64,000 nt of DNA from Aquatica leii (taxonomy: Eukaryota; Arthropoda; Insecta; Coleoptera; Lampyridae), in contig CM069432.1 of the NCBI GenBank assembly GCA_035610365.1, forward strand, positions 26,722,354 to 26,786,353. Reading direction: 5' to 3'. Below the pieces are notes generated by a model. The model made no database searches. It was given only the letters and a program-made list of their open reading frames with translations, and had not been told where the DNA came from. The position numbers and the translations under genes were made by a program. Of the stretch, positions 46,427 through 58,258 are shown in pieces. Within the stretch, counting starts at the first letter, position 1, and each line of letters starts with the position of its first letter.

Positions 46427-48505
46427 GCTATGAGAAGGGGCAAAACATTTTTTGCATAGCGTTAATTTGCAACTTCTACAAATTAAATTTGAACGCTATT
46501 CTTTGGATTTCGTGCTACAAAACGCACACCGCCTATATGTCCCAATTTCAGGAATGTGAGATCCCACATCTTGAAAACTCGTTGTGTTTTGTACCGTGGG
46601 TTGTCCGTCAGGTCGATTGCGTTTTCTTCCAAAACTTCTTCCGGGAGCGTAACCTGATCTTTGTCTGTTGCAAAAAGTACCTGCAAAATTTACATACACG
46701 TCTGTTAGTTTCATCATATCTGTTATATTCAACAATTAACCAACCTATAAGCTCTGTGGCTAACGTTGAGCTAAATGCTAAATGAGTCATTGGCTTTTGA
46801 GACCTTTTTTTCATATCTACCTTGTATATGATGTAGGAATTTACCAGGGCACATTTGATAAAATAGTAAAATAATTTTACCCACCATCTCTTAGACTTTT
46901 GAGCAATACAGTAGAAAGACATAATTTGGTCAAATTTATCCACTCCGTCCATATGAGCGTTGTAATCAGCAACAGACTCTGGATAAATAACTTTTTCTCG
47001 AACTCCTTGATTGTTTCTTCCTTCAGATGTTGCTGTAGCTAAAAGATTGTGCATGTTAATAACTATTGTGACCGTTGGTTTTTCCATTTACAAACGCTAA
47101 TGTCTGCTTTATACGAAATCAATTCCTCCTTTAGAGTATAGATTTTCTTTTTTGAAAAAATTGTTTGGGTTGAATTTTCTATTTGTGCAAAAAGTACCGC
47201 ATGCAAACAGTCCTTTTCCCAAAAAAACTTTCATTAGCGGTATGCTGCTGAAGAAATTATCAAAAATAGAATATAAAACAATCCCTCAAATAATTGGGAT
47301 AATGTTATCACTACCCGTTCTCGTAAATTTAGAGTAGGTTGTCCATCTGAAGATTTTCCCGTGTACACTTCAAAAGTTAGCATATAACTTGTAACTGCGC
47401 AGCAACAAACCCAGATTTTGAAGCCTCTTTTGATAGGTTTTAGAGACATGTATTGCTTCATGCTACTTCGATCTTTGAAAGTTACCATACTTTCGTCAAT
47501 AGACAAAAATCTTGATGGCGCAAACAATTTTGGAAACACTGTTCATAAATGACCCAAAAGTGGTCTTATTTTATACAATTTAACAAAATTCGGGAAATGG
47601 CATATTTTCATTGTTGTTCAAATGTAAAAAACGTAGAATTTTTAAAAATCTTTTTAAGCTCATTACGCGTGCCACTCGTTCTACATGCAAATTTTCGTCA
47701 TTTGACCAATAGAGCCTAATACTAGGCTGACAGTAGAACCCCATTAGAATTAGAATACCTAGAAACGCTCTCAGCTCTTCTACAGTAGAATTTAGCTCGC
47801 CTCCACGTTAATTTGCATACATATTAGACTCGCTAACAATATTTTCTAATAAAGAGGTTGTTAAAATTAGAGAAACTATAGCCAGTGGACTACTAGTATT
47901 CAGCTGAATTTTTGATCCAAATGGCTGATTGAAGGTATTAGATTTATATTTGATGGGATCATAAGTACTTCTAGACCATGAAATTTTTTGTCGGTAATAG
48001 GGTCTTCTAAATCATCCGATTCACATGAATCTTCACTTTGTAATTTAAATCGCCTTGTACTTGTAGAAGTTTGCGCTAGGTCAGCCAAACACACGTTATC
48101 AGCAGAGCTATCCTCCGAGTCGTTAGATATAATATTATCTGTTATCTGTAGATAGCTATAAACGATGGTAAATACGTTGAGTTAGTTTAACAATGCATTG
48201 ACATTGCTCACCCCCAATGTCCTTTTACGTTGTGGTTTTATCCCGACGAATAATTCAAAGTATATTTTGAAATTCGCGGGTGTTAAACTAACTCAACGTA
48301 TTTACCATCGTTTATAGCTATCTACAGTTAATTTTAATCACATAGTAAATTTATACTATGAGATGGCTCTGCCATCAAACACTTTTGAATTATCTGTTAT
48401 ATTATCCTCATCGGTTTGCTCATTCTCATAAATTTGAGTTGTTTTGACCCAATTATTTCTAACAATAATTTTTCTAATTCATCATGTGAAAGTCCGCGCC
48501 GAGAC
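46427..48505 (-). pseudogene. piggyBac-type DDD transposase pseudogene
   Basis: The N-terminus is SRRGLSHDELEKLL (about 48505), followed by a serine/aspartate-rich acidic region split by a MITE (ORF 48094-47900). The catalytic part is FLSIDESMVTFKDRSSMKQY, then MSLKPIKRGFKIWVCC (ORF 47539-47234, first catalytic Asp in SIDESM), and MDGVDKFDQIMSFYCIAQKS with KRWWVKLFYYFIKCALVNSY (ORF 47087-46608, third Asp in GVDKFD). The C-terminal cysteine-rich finger appears as RCAFCSTKSKE and CRSCKLTLCKKCFAPSH (to about 46427). Frame breaks lie near 47230, 46690 and 46500, and the region between the first and third Asp is partly lost. Confidence 0.88.
48146..48327. mobile_element. 182-bp MITE with perfect 47-bp inverted termini
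   Basis: 48146-48192 is the exact reverse complement of 48281-48327 (ends CTGTAGATAG..CTATCTACAG). It sits in the piggyBac N-terminal region. A 12-base direct repeat, ATTATCTGTTAT, occurs immediately left (48134-48145) and again at 48389-48400. The inserted unit may therefore extend to 48388. Confidence 0.88.
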
Positions 48506-48947
48506 GTCCTCAGTAAATGAATAACAAAATAACAACTTTATACACAATTTTGAAAACTTTTCTTCAAAAACATATTTGCCAGTGATCGTACTTAGCACTA
48601 AATGTGAATATTATCTTAGCTAAAAAGAAATCCGTTAAAAAAAATTGTTGATAACTTTGTTTGAAAGTGTAATAAATGTTAATGAAAACCATTTAGTTCT
48701 ATAATATTACTAAAATAAAAGAAAAACAATAAATATTGTGCGGGTAGTGAACATAACTTCAACGACCACTTCGACAAATATTTTTTTTAAAGGATTGTAG
48801 CAAATGAAGTTGTACAAGAGTATAAACAAACGTCACAAGAAATAATAATAAACCGTATTCCTAGCTGTTTGTATTATTGTATAATAGCTTTTGCGCACGA
48901 GGGAAAATATTTAACCATAGACCCTAATACCTAATACTGGAACTAAA
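48506..48947. other. Spacer without recognisable gene
   Basis: No protein is recognisable. It may include the missing right end of the piggyBac element. Confidence 0.4.
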
Positions 48948-49451
48948 ATGCAGCACATTTTATTTATATATATTTTATTTATGGTACTAGATTTTCATAC
49001 CACTAATCCAAGATGCAAGATGCAAGATGCTGTATCTACCCAAAACCTTCTCAAGAAGAATATAGAAACTGCACAAGCTAATGGTAGTTGTAAAAATGAG
49101 ATTTCTTACAGAGATAGCATAAGCAAAGCAAACGAAGAAAAGCTAATTGCCGATGTAGAACAGCATATCACATCAGTTTTAGCTACTAGAAATGATTTCA
49201 AAGATTTAGAAGAAGCAGAACAAATTGCTGCTTCTGGTTTGTTGAAACTGGTTAAAATTGTTTCTGATCGAACAGCAGTCGGTACACAAGTAAGAAGTGG
49301 GGATTTAGTAATACCATTTATTAGAACAATCGATTCTGATAAAAAATTAGATTCATTAACTGGTTTACATTCTTTCACACTCTTAGATTCAATTACATTG
49401 TTATATAATTTTTATTTTCCACAGGCGCAAGTCAAAACATTATTAATTATA
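48948..49451 (+). pseudogene. N-terminal region of a DDE_4-type (IS4EU/ISL2EU-like) transposase, truncated
   Basis: The ATG at 48948 (context ACTAAAATGC) opens a coiled, acidic region with EEAEQIAASGLLKLVKIV and then IDSDKKLDSLTGLHSFTLLD. This SDxKLxxLTGLxSFxLL block precedes the helix-turn-helix and DDE_4 nuclease in a group of animal transposases. The frame is cut at 49451 by a hairpin MITE, and the nuclease core is not found downstream. The assignment is by resemblance of one block and is moderate at best. The first 20 residues look like a signal peptide, but that is probably AT-rich chance. Confidence 0.45.
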
Positions 49452-49596
49452 ACACCCCTAGAGCATTGATGATACCGAGATAATTTTGTATAGAGACTAT
49501 TGAAAGGGTGTTTCTTGGTAATATATTACCTTAAAGAAACACGCTTAAAACATTCTCTACTACAAAATTTTGAGTATTTATCAATGCTTGAGGTGT
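49452..49596. mobile_element. 145-bp hairpin (foldback) MITE with TA duplication
   Basis: The whole element is one imperfect palindrome centred on GGTAATATATTACC (49517-49530). The left arm begins ACACCCCTAGAGCATTGAT and the right arm, reverse-complemented, begins ACACCTCAAGCATTGAT. TA flanks each end. RNA across it would form a stem of about 70 base pairs. Confidence 0.85.
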
Positions 49597-50055
49597 ATTC
49601 GGTAAGACAATTTTTTACTATTTTTCATGTTTTGTAATCAATTAATATAAATTAATTGTGTTTTATGGTGCATTTTCCAAAAAAAAATTTTGTTATGTTT
49701 GTTGTTACAAATATCAACAAATCTTTGTATCATTATTATGAATTGATTTACTATCTGACATTTAATTTGACATTTGAATATATCATGTCTGCTTTGCCCA
49801 ATAACTCCACACCCGTGGTGTTATCGTTTATAATACAACAAGTGGTAGAAATCTTGCCGGTAATAATTTTTGTCAGTCAGATCACGAATAGTTGTTGTGA
49901 CGAAAATTTTCTAAAGACAACAACTATGAGTGACAATCCAAAAAAATAACTGAAAATTTGAGATTTTTTTAAAATGCAGTAATTCATGAAATGTCACCAC
50001 GGCAACGTAACAAAAGCTGTGTAAATAGTAACAAAATTTTACCAGTTTTGGCAAA
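49597..50055. other. Spacer, possibly 5' part of the Crypton
   Basis: The ORF at 49656-49949 is not recognisable. A short inverted repeat ATAGTTGTTGTG / CAACAACTAT lies at about 49888-49927. Confidence 0.4.
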
Positions 50056-51109
50056 ATGGCAGAATTGCGGTTTGGTAAAACAATTTTAAAAGAAATACAG
50101 GCAGAAGTAGTGATGACTATTCCACAGAATACAAAGCGTAGTCAAGTCTGTGTGGGAGCAGTTTAAAAAGTTGTGCAACACGAGAAAATTTTCCCTGACG
50201 GAAGTATCGCCTATCTCAAAAGTAAGCAGTATATTAGAAGATTACGCATTCAACATGAAAAAATGCGATGGAGAGGATTACAAACGTTTCAACTTAAAAA
50301 CAATGTAATATTACTGCCAAAATAGTGCAGGAATTATATTTTAATTCGTTTAATGTGAAGATGAATCCATTCTCAGATATTGAGTTTAAAAGTGCGCGTG
50401 CAGCAAGAGACGGAAGGCGAAAGCAGTTGCAAACAATTGCAGAAAAGAGAAAAGTAAATTCAGTATCTATATTAGATGACAACTACGAAAAAATGATTGA
50501 CGTCTGGAACAAAGATAGCCCTTCAGTGTTTGAGAAATTTTTTTATCAAATTGCAGCAAGAGAGTTTGCTTGGAGAAGAGGAGAAGCGGCTAAATGTGTG
50601 GTCGAATACTTTCATAAAGAAAAAGAATGCACTGGAAAATTTACTGAGTACAACACCATTTTTTCCAAAACTTGCCAAGGCGGATCACATCATCTTTGTG
50701 ACAGTAAATGGCTGGTTTCTAATGAGAAGAATCCTAATCATTGTCCAGTGAGGTTGATATTGCTTATAAAAATATGTCAAATATTTATTCCGTTTGATGT
50801 TCATTTTTAGATTGTTGAATAAGATGCTACAAAAGAGGGGCCGTAACGTCACCACAGATCGTTTATTTCTGACTGCCAATACTAACTGGTGTGAATCTGG
50901 TATTTCGTACAATAATATTCCTGTAGGAATTAATGAAATTGGTAAATAGACTAAAAAGAGTGCATAAAACACATTCAAGTGAAGTAACCCAGCTTGCGAA
51001 ATCTGGCGTGGAGGAACAAGAGTTAATAAAAATTACGGGTCATAGTTCAGCAAGCTCGATTCGCCCTTACCTGCAACTGGACACTCAGCACCACGCACAA
51101 ATAAGTTAA
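50056..51109 (+). pseudogene. Crypton tyrosine recombinase relic
   Basis: The ATG at 50056 opens MAELRFGKTILKEIQ, followed after a frame break by VWEQFKKLCNTRKFSLTEVS and LEDYAFNMKKCDGEDYK. ORF 50325-50810 has NPFSDIEFKSARAARDGRRK, FYQIAAREFAWRRGEAAKCV, EYNTIFSKTCQGGSHHL and KNPNHCPVRLIL. Then come NVTTDRLFLTANTNWC, and from 50981 EVTQLAKSGVEEQELIKITG leading to HSSASSIRPYLQLD with stop at 51107-51109. The H-x-x-(x)-R..Y close matches the catalytic end of Crypton-type tyrosine recombinases, which move circular DNA by recombination. Frame breaks and an apparent deletion near 50960 make it inactive. Confidence 0.75.
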
Positions 51110-51647
51110 ATGAGACAAGAAGAAAAAGTACAACCGATGGTGAATAGTTCTTGCATTCAAAACGAAGAAAGACCAAAAATTGTTTATAATTATTGTGTTA
51201 TAAATAATAATAATATTGTTAATAAAGTTTATTGTTGATTTTTTTACCTTTATACTCACCTGTATTATCGCTGTAATCATGTGCTCTTTAGTATGGAAAG
51301 ATTGCAAGTGTAATCAGATCCTAATTGGCTCAAATTCAAAAAATAGACAGTTTCGGTTGGTTGTCGCTGTAATTCTTTGATGATTGGTCGAATTTTAAAA
51401 AATTTAATAAAATAAATTTTTTTTAAATGTTAATTGATACAGTAAAAAATTATCAGTAAAAAACAAATAATTCTGACTTTTGTAAAACTTAAAACTGGCC
51501 TTCGATATGTGGTCGTTGCAACATTATTAGTAGAATATGGACGACGCAACCTTGAACTTTCACTTTCACTGACGTCATTACTGACCTCGTCGCAGACGTA
51601 CGTGAAGGGTTTTTTTGTGAAAGTATTTTTCTGGTTTTTTTGTGAAA
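51110..51647. other. Spacer without recognisable gene
   Basis: Frames here are short. The direct repeat TTTTTTTGTGAAAGT.. at 51610-51650 leads into the minisatellite. Confidence 0.4.
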
Positions 51648-51888
51648 GTGTTTTTCTCTCTCTCACAATGAATTTTTTTCTCTCTCACACATTTTTTTCT
51701 CTCTCTCACCCATTTTTTTCTCTCTCTCACACATTTTTTTCTCTCTCACACATTTTTTTCTCTCTCACACATTTTTTTCTCTCTCACACATTTTTTTTTC
51801 TCTCTCACACATTTTTTTCTCTCTCACACATTTTTTCTCTCTCACACATTTTTTTCTCTCTCACACATTTTTTTTCTCTCTGGTTTTT
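51648..51888. repeat. Minisatellite, about 12 units of CTCTCTCACACATTTTTTT
   Basis: Units of 17-20 bases repeat almost perfectly, varying in the length of the T run (6-9) and in CT number. The apparent 135-codon ORF across it (51509-51916) is an artefact of the repeat. Confidence 0.95.
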
Positions 51889-52030
51889 TAAATTATTAAA
51901 CAACAAGATATATTAAAATTTATTGTAATTTGTTTTTAAATTTTATTAACATAATTGATAATTATATCATTTTTCTACAGCATCTATGTCATTTGAGTAT
52001 ATTTGGAGCTTGATCATTTACGGCAACTGT

Positions 52031-52835
52031 ACACACGGCATATAATTATATCATTTCTACAGCATCCGTCGTGCTAGCGTTGATCGGGACTTCTCTAGTT
52101 GTCGGTACTTTTATATTCTTTTTCTCTTACCCTCGGTACGCTGTAAAGAATCTCTTATTAAAAAAAATTTTAAATGTTGATTATAAGATAAGTAGCACAA
52201 AAACTTCTGCATGTAAATTAGTTAAAAATAAATAAATAAATTTAAGAAAATGACTACAAATTTCATAAGAAAAATTAATGTTATTTGAACGTATCAAATG
52301 ATTCTTTTTAAACGAGGTGTTAGTTTAAACAATAACATAAGAAATAAATTTTTAAAAAAAATGAAAAAAAAAATAGTTAACAAACTTAAAAATCAGTAAA
52401 GTTAGAAAATGTATTTTTACATTTTAATCCAGTAAATACTTGAATAGAAAAGTAAAAAAAAAACTTTACACACGGCATCTAATTATATGACAGCATCCTT
52501 CGTGTTGAGTTGATCGGAACTTCTCTAGTGGCCGGTGCTTCATACTCTTTCTCTCTCACTCGCAGTACTGTGTAAAGAATCGCTTATTAAAAATGTATAA
52601 AAGATAATGTAGATTATAAGAAAAAACACAAAAACTGCTGCGTATAAACTTGTTAGAAAACTAAAATAAATTTAAGAAAGATTAATGCTACTTGAACTTA
52701 TCAACGGTTTTTATCTAAACGACGGAGAAAAAAAAATAGTTAACAAACTTAATAGTCACTAAAATGAGAAAATGTATTTTTACATTTTACTACGGTAAAT
52801 ACTTTAATGAAAAAGTAAAAAAAATTACACTATGA
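52031..52835. repeat. Tandem duplication of a 370-437 bp unit left of the Polinton
   Basis: Unit A (52031-52467) and unit B (52468-about 52835) both start ACACACGGCAT and contain ATAATTATAT-like text, TTGATCGG(G/A)ACTTCTCTAG, GTAAAGAATC(T/G)CTTATTAAA, TAGTTAACAAACTTAA and AAAATGTATTTTTACATTTT. A partial earlier copy lies at about 51950-51990. They could be subterminal repeats of the Polinton, whose right end is outside the window. Confidence 0.85.
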
Positions 52836-53982
52836 AAACAACTTATTAATTTGAAATAATCTCTTGTAAGATATAAAATTGCATGCGTTTAAGCGTATAG
52901 TTCCAAAAAAATAAAATAAACAAATTTAAAAAACCACTTACCATTGTAATACACAAGAACACTTTAATTTAAAACGTCCGCAGTACGCGACTGAAACTAA
53001 AGTAAAAGTGATTGTTACAATAAAATAAAAATGTCATTGATGAAAATAAATTTTTGCAATTACTATTAATTACTGTTTTATGATACATACCTGTTGATTC
53101 ATACAGGTTTCAACAAATGAATTTTTCCAATGACGTGTAATTAGTAAATTCCATTAAGTACTGTTGTTCAAAAACTTCCTTTTGCTAACTAAAGACATCT
53201 TAACAATTTGCAAACTATTATAATATCTAGCATTTTAAGAAAAATCTTTTAAATGATAAATAAAAAGAAAACATGTAAATATTTTTTTAAGATTATTATA
53301 AAGAAAACAAATTATATCTAATCGAAATGAACGAAATTATACTGATGGTAATTAGTTATCTAGAAAGTTATTGGTAATGTCCTGCTCATTAAGTTAAGAC
53401 ATTTTTACAGTTTAACAAAATCGTTTTATCGTTCAGATTTAAAAACAAAAATTAATTGTTAAATATCTCAAAGATCTATTATTTATATGTCACAAATCTC
53501 AAGATTTTATAGATGTACCGCAAATGTATTTAAAAGTTATTGTAACGTTTGAAATTTTTCTAGAGAAATAATTATTTACACGTTAATTGTTATCGATTTA
53601 CTAAAATTACTTGGCATTTAGAAACAGCATTCCTAAATTCTTTTGAGCAAGAAGCTGCTTATAATTTAGAGATTTTACTTAATATTATATGTAAACAGTT
53701 TAGATTATTAGAAAATAAAAAAAAAAACCAGTAAACCTTTTTCATGTATTTAACTCTTATCAGTTCCTTAAAACAAAAAAAATAAGTTATAGATGCATAA
53801 ATATTTTCCAACGATCTTGATTAGGAAAAAACTAAAAATTATTAATGAAACTTTACGCAAAAGTAATTATTACAAGAAAGCGCATGTCAAGCATTCTTTT
53901 ACAGTAAAAACAGTATAAAAGTAAATTTTTGGGTACCTACTTCAGTTGTTTTTTCAAATACTGAACAAACAAATCTTTAATT
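52836..53982. other. AT-rich stretch upstream of the polymerase gene
   Basis: No gene is recognisable. It probably contains the polymerase promoter and may hold the left part of the Polinton, but I found no terminal repeat. Confidence 0.35.
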
Positions 53983-56900
53983 ATGTCGGTAACTACCCTT
54001 TTAAATCTATTTTCATGTAATGTGTTTTCGGACAATGAATTGCTGGAGGTATATAATGATATTTGTGACCGTATCGTGCTTCACGGCGATTCTCTTAGTA
54101 AAGAAGATGAAGAACTCCTTCTGCAATTAGCAGATAAAGTAACTGAGATCATGGTAAGATCATTTCAAAATAAAGTATCTATTATCACTATTAAATGTAT
54201 TTTTTCAGAACGCTAAGGCTTTGTCTAAGCGGATATTACTCAACTCTCTAAGTAACCCACAACCGTCGACATCTCGAGTCACTCAATCAGATGTAAGTTA
54301 CTATTGAAAATATTTAAGAAATTATAATTCTACGAATTATTTTATTACAGATGTTTGTTGGAAAAGGGTTAACGTCAAACAGTAACTTACGTCATCTTCA
54401 TGTTATATGCGAAGGGGAAAAAGAAATAAAGAAATTTAAAACGTTTGCTAAAACTATGGTTTTCAAATTTAAGGATGTACCTGCAGCATCCAACCCTGTA
54501 ATCTGGCTAGAGGTAAAGTTTACAAATTTTATTTTGATTTTATTTACATTTTAACGTTTTAGAATGCATTTAACGAAATTTTAAATCATCTACTGGTTGA
54601 TGCATCTCCTTCGGATCGCGTAGGTGTTGTTTTACGAAACGATAACTTCCCCGAAAGACCTATCGGTATTTCTTTTAGGCGTAAGGGATCAGCTTAATTC
54701 TAAAATTATTATGGCGACTTTAGAAAAATCTTACAAAGTAACGCTAATTTCTTTTCTACTGATGCCCTACGTCTGCATCTTGACCGCGTTTCTCTACCTA
54801 CGGGATATGGTACACGCGATCGAATGACTGGGGTCAGTTATGAAGAATTTTGCCGTCGTAAGAAGGGAATCTTAGTGATACAGAATACAGATACTTTGTG
54901 TCTTGCTCGTGCATTGGTGGTTGCGATGACATGGGCAGCGCGAAACATGAATGTCGCTACTTTATTAGAAGAAGGCAGTCCAATAATGACTACCAAGGCA
55001 TTAGACCTATGCAAAGCTGCTGGTGTGGACCTCAGCAATGGGAAACATCGACCACATTCGACAATTTCAAGATCATCTTGTAAATTATACAATTGTGGTT
55101 TATAACAATAGATTAGGTAAATAATAACTTTTAATTTCTGTATAATGAATTATTATAATCAAATTTTAATTTTAGGTAAATCTGTTTACTTTGAAGGGCC
55201 CCGTGTTCATGACAGGATTGTTCTAAATTTAATATTAGAAGAAAACCACTACAACGTTATTACTAATCTGTGTTCAGCGTTTTCAACAGCGTTTTTCTGT
55301 GAGATGTGCCGTACCCGCTCAAACAATAAAACAGGTCACAAAAACTGTAAGTACATTTGTCCGGCTTGTCATTCAACACCCCCATGTAACAAAGATTTGG
55401 AACTTATATTGTGCAATTCGTGTAATAGAGATTTTCGTGGTGGCGATTGTTTTAAAAATCATAGCGAAAAATTGTGCAAGACGTTGAGTAGGTGTAAGTC
55501 ATGCCTTAATAGTGTATGGGTAAATAAGTCTAAACCACATAAGTGCGGGTACAAGTACTGCCATAATTGCAATTCCGAAAAACCTATCCGTCATCAATGT
55601 TTTATGGCAAAAAACTTTAAACAAAAAACATTTAATCAAAATTTCATTTTTATTTTCTTTGATCTAGAAGCACGACAGGACACACCTGTAACAGGCGCTA
55701 CAAATATGTTTTTACACGTGCCCACCTTATGTGTAGCACAACAAGTATGTAAATCGTGTATTGATATTGATAACATGAACCAAGATTGTATAGCTTGTGG
55801 TAAAAGACAACATATCTTTACAGAAAATCCTGTGAGCGCATTTTTAAATTATGTTTCCAGTTTGAAAAAGAAAAACAGTAAAGGTAGTATAGTGGCATTG
55901 GCACATAATATGAAAGGGTACGACAGGGCATTCGTGTTAAAAGAATTGTTAAAAACAGAAAGGCTTGGAACCCTAAGATAATCACAAACGGTACTAAATT
56001 AATGTCAATTAATTGTGACGGTAATATTAAATTTATCGACTCAATCAATTATATGCCAATGCCATTAGCTAAACTTCCAAAAACTTTTAACTTCCGTGGC
56101 ACTAAAGGTTATTTCCCCCATTTTTTCAATACATTAGCAAATCAAAATTATGTTGGACCCTTACCACCCATGCATTATTACGGTTATGACGAAATGTCAA
56201 CTTCAGTTAGAAATGATTTTGTGAAATGGTACCATGAACAAGTAAATAATAATTACGTTTTTGATTTTCAAAATGAAATTGTAAAATACTGCATAGACGA
56301 CGTCAATATCTTGAGAAAAGCTTGCTTGGAATTTTGGAACCGTTTCACCACTTCTAACGGAGTTGACCCTTTTCGTGAGTCTTGCACAATCGCTGGGGCA
56401 TGCAATTCAGTGTTTAGACGCAACTACTTAACCGAAAATTCTATTGGACTTATTCCTCCTAACGGTTATAGAATGGCTGACAAGCAATCTACCATTGCAA
56501 TCAAATGGTTACTTTGGTTAGAACATACTTTAGATATCAAAATTGAGCACGCTGGAAATGCCCGCGAAGTTAAGCTGAAGGAGGGTATCTTAGTCGACGG
56601 TTTTGTCACGCTACAAACACCGTATATCAGTTTCATGGGTGCTATTTTCATGGCTGCGAGATCTGTTTTCCAGATCAGACAGCTGAACTTAGTGGCGATA
56701 AACAGGATACGATGTTTGCAAGGCGCGAAAAACTGAGGCTACAGCGACCCGCATCCGTTCTTTCGGCTATAACTTAGTGGAAATGAAAGAGTGTAAGTTT
56801 CGGCAATTTCTCAAAATTAATATTCAGGCATTAGAATTCACAGCTAGTCATGCCGTAATTCGGAATACCCCTTTGAACCCTCGTGACAGCTTTTTCGGAG

Positions 56901-58258
56901 GTCGTACAAATGCCGTCAAACTGTACTACAAGGCAGAAGAAAACGAGTCTATCCGTTACCTTGACGTATGCTCCCTTTATCCATTTGTCAACAAATATGG
57001 TAAATATCCCGTAGGTCATCCCAAAATCCATGTAGGTAATGATGTCTGCCAGCAATTGTCTTTAGACGCAGTTGAAGGCATCATTAAATGCACCGTCCTT
57101 CCGCCCACAAGCCTATACCACCCCGTTCTGCCTTGTAGAATGCACGGCAAGCTTATGTTTATTTTATGCAGGGTTTGCGGGGAAACGATGTTTAACGGTA
57201 TCTGCAACCATACAGACGATGAACGTAAGTTTACCGGTACTTACGTAGCAGACGAGCTCCGAGAAGCGTTGTCACAGGGGTATAAAGTGTTAGAAATTTT
57301 AGAAGTTTGGGAATACGAAATTGCACAGTACAATAGAAGTTCTAGATCGGGGGGTTTATTCACAAAATATGTGAACAATTTTTTGAAACTGAAACAGGAG
57401 TCTAGCGGGTGGCCATCTTGGTGTACGGATGATCAAGCAAAGGAGCGATATGTATCTGAGTATCTCGAACGAGAGGGGATTGCATTAGACAAGTCGAATA
57501 TTTCTGTAAACCCCGGTATGCGTTATATTGCAAAGTTATGTTTAAATTCATTTTGGGGTAAATTTGCACAGCGCGAAAATCTAATGCAATCCTCAATCAT
57601 TCAGGACCCTTATGATTTATTCAAGATGCTTACTGATCCTTCGGTAGAGGCTCACTCGCTAACCACTGTTGATGATGACACCATTATTTTGAATTGGGAT
57701 AGGCCGGACGAAGGTATCGTACCGTTGAAAACTGTAAATGTTGCTTTGGCGGCGTATACAACTGCTAATGCACGTTTGGAATTGTACAAATACTTGAAAC
57801 AATTGGGCCGACGTGTCCTTTACTTCGATACGGATTCTATAATTTTTACTGAAAAGCCAGGTGAATGGGTCCCCGTGACAGGAGATTTTCTGGGCGATAT
57901 GACGGACGAGATCGAATGCTACGGTCCTGGTAGTAAAATTGTAGAATTTGTCAGCGGAGGTCCGAAGAATTATGCTTTTAAGGTGTTTTCGACTAATTCC
58001 AATCAACACGAATATATTTGTAAAGTTAAAGGTATTACCTTAAATTTTAAAAATTCGCAGAATGTCAATTTTGAAACCCTTAGAAGCATGGTTTTGGATC
58101 AAGCAGAGGACACGTATGTTCAGACGGATCGACGTATTTGTAGGAATTCCACATTTGATGTTTTGTCGCGACCTGAACGCAAAGTGTTTCGGGTAAATTA
58201 TACAAAGAGACGTCGTTTAGAAGACAGTATGGATACACTTCCATACGGTTACCGGTGA
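53983..58258 (+). pseudogene. Protein-primed family B DNA polymerase (DNA_pol_B_2), spliced, frameshifted
   Basis: The start at ATG 53983 is followed by short phase-0 introns at 54154-54208, 54293-54350 and 54513-54562, and another intron at 55117-55175. The N-terminal part has a Cys-rich zinc region (55280-55600). The exonuclease domain shows IFFDLEARQD (Exo I), AHNMKGYDRAFVLKE (Exo II) and YCIDDVNILRKAC (Exo III). The last ORF (56777-58258) carries polymerase motif A YLDVCSLYP (residues 61-69), motif B KLCLNSFWG (253-261) and motif C YFDTDS (349-354). Polymerases of this type copy linear genomes from a terminal protein. Frameshifts lie near 54680, 54745, 55045, 55960, 56640 and 56730, so this copy is dead although the catalytic ORF itself is open. 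Confidence 0.92.

Larger units (their letters stand above)
46137..48505 (-). mobile_element. piggyBac-like transposon relic
   Basis: The left end reads TTAACCCTTTATAAGAC at 46137, i.e. the TTAA target followed by the CCCTTT-type terminus typical of piggyBac elements. The opposite terminus was not found. The transposase is on the minus strand, and the element is itself interrupted by a MITE at 48146-48327. Confidence 0.78.

Noticed and set aside
48948..49010. Signal peptide at the start of the 48948 ORF
   Set aside because: The rest of the protein resembles a nuclear transposase N-terminus, and the hydrophobic start is likely AT-driven.
51509..51916. 135-codon plus-strand ORF rich in FFSLSHT repeats
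   Set aside because: It is a translation of the CT/CA/T minisatellite, with no conserved content.
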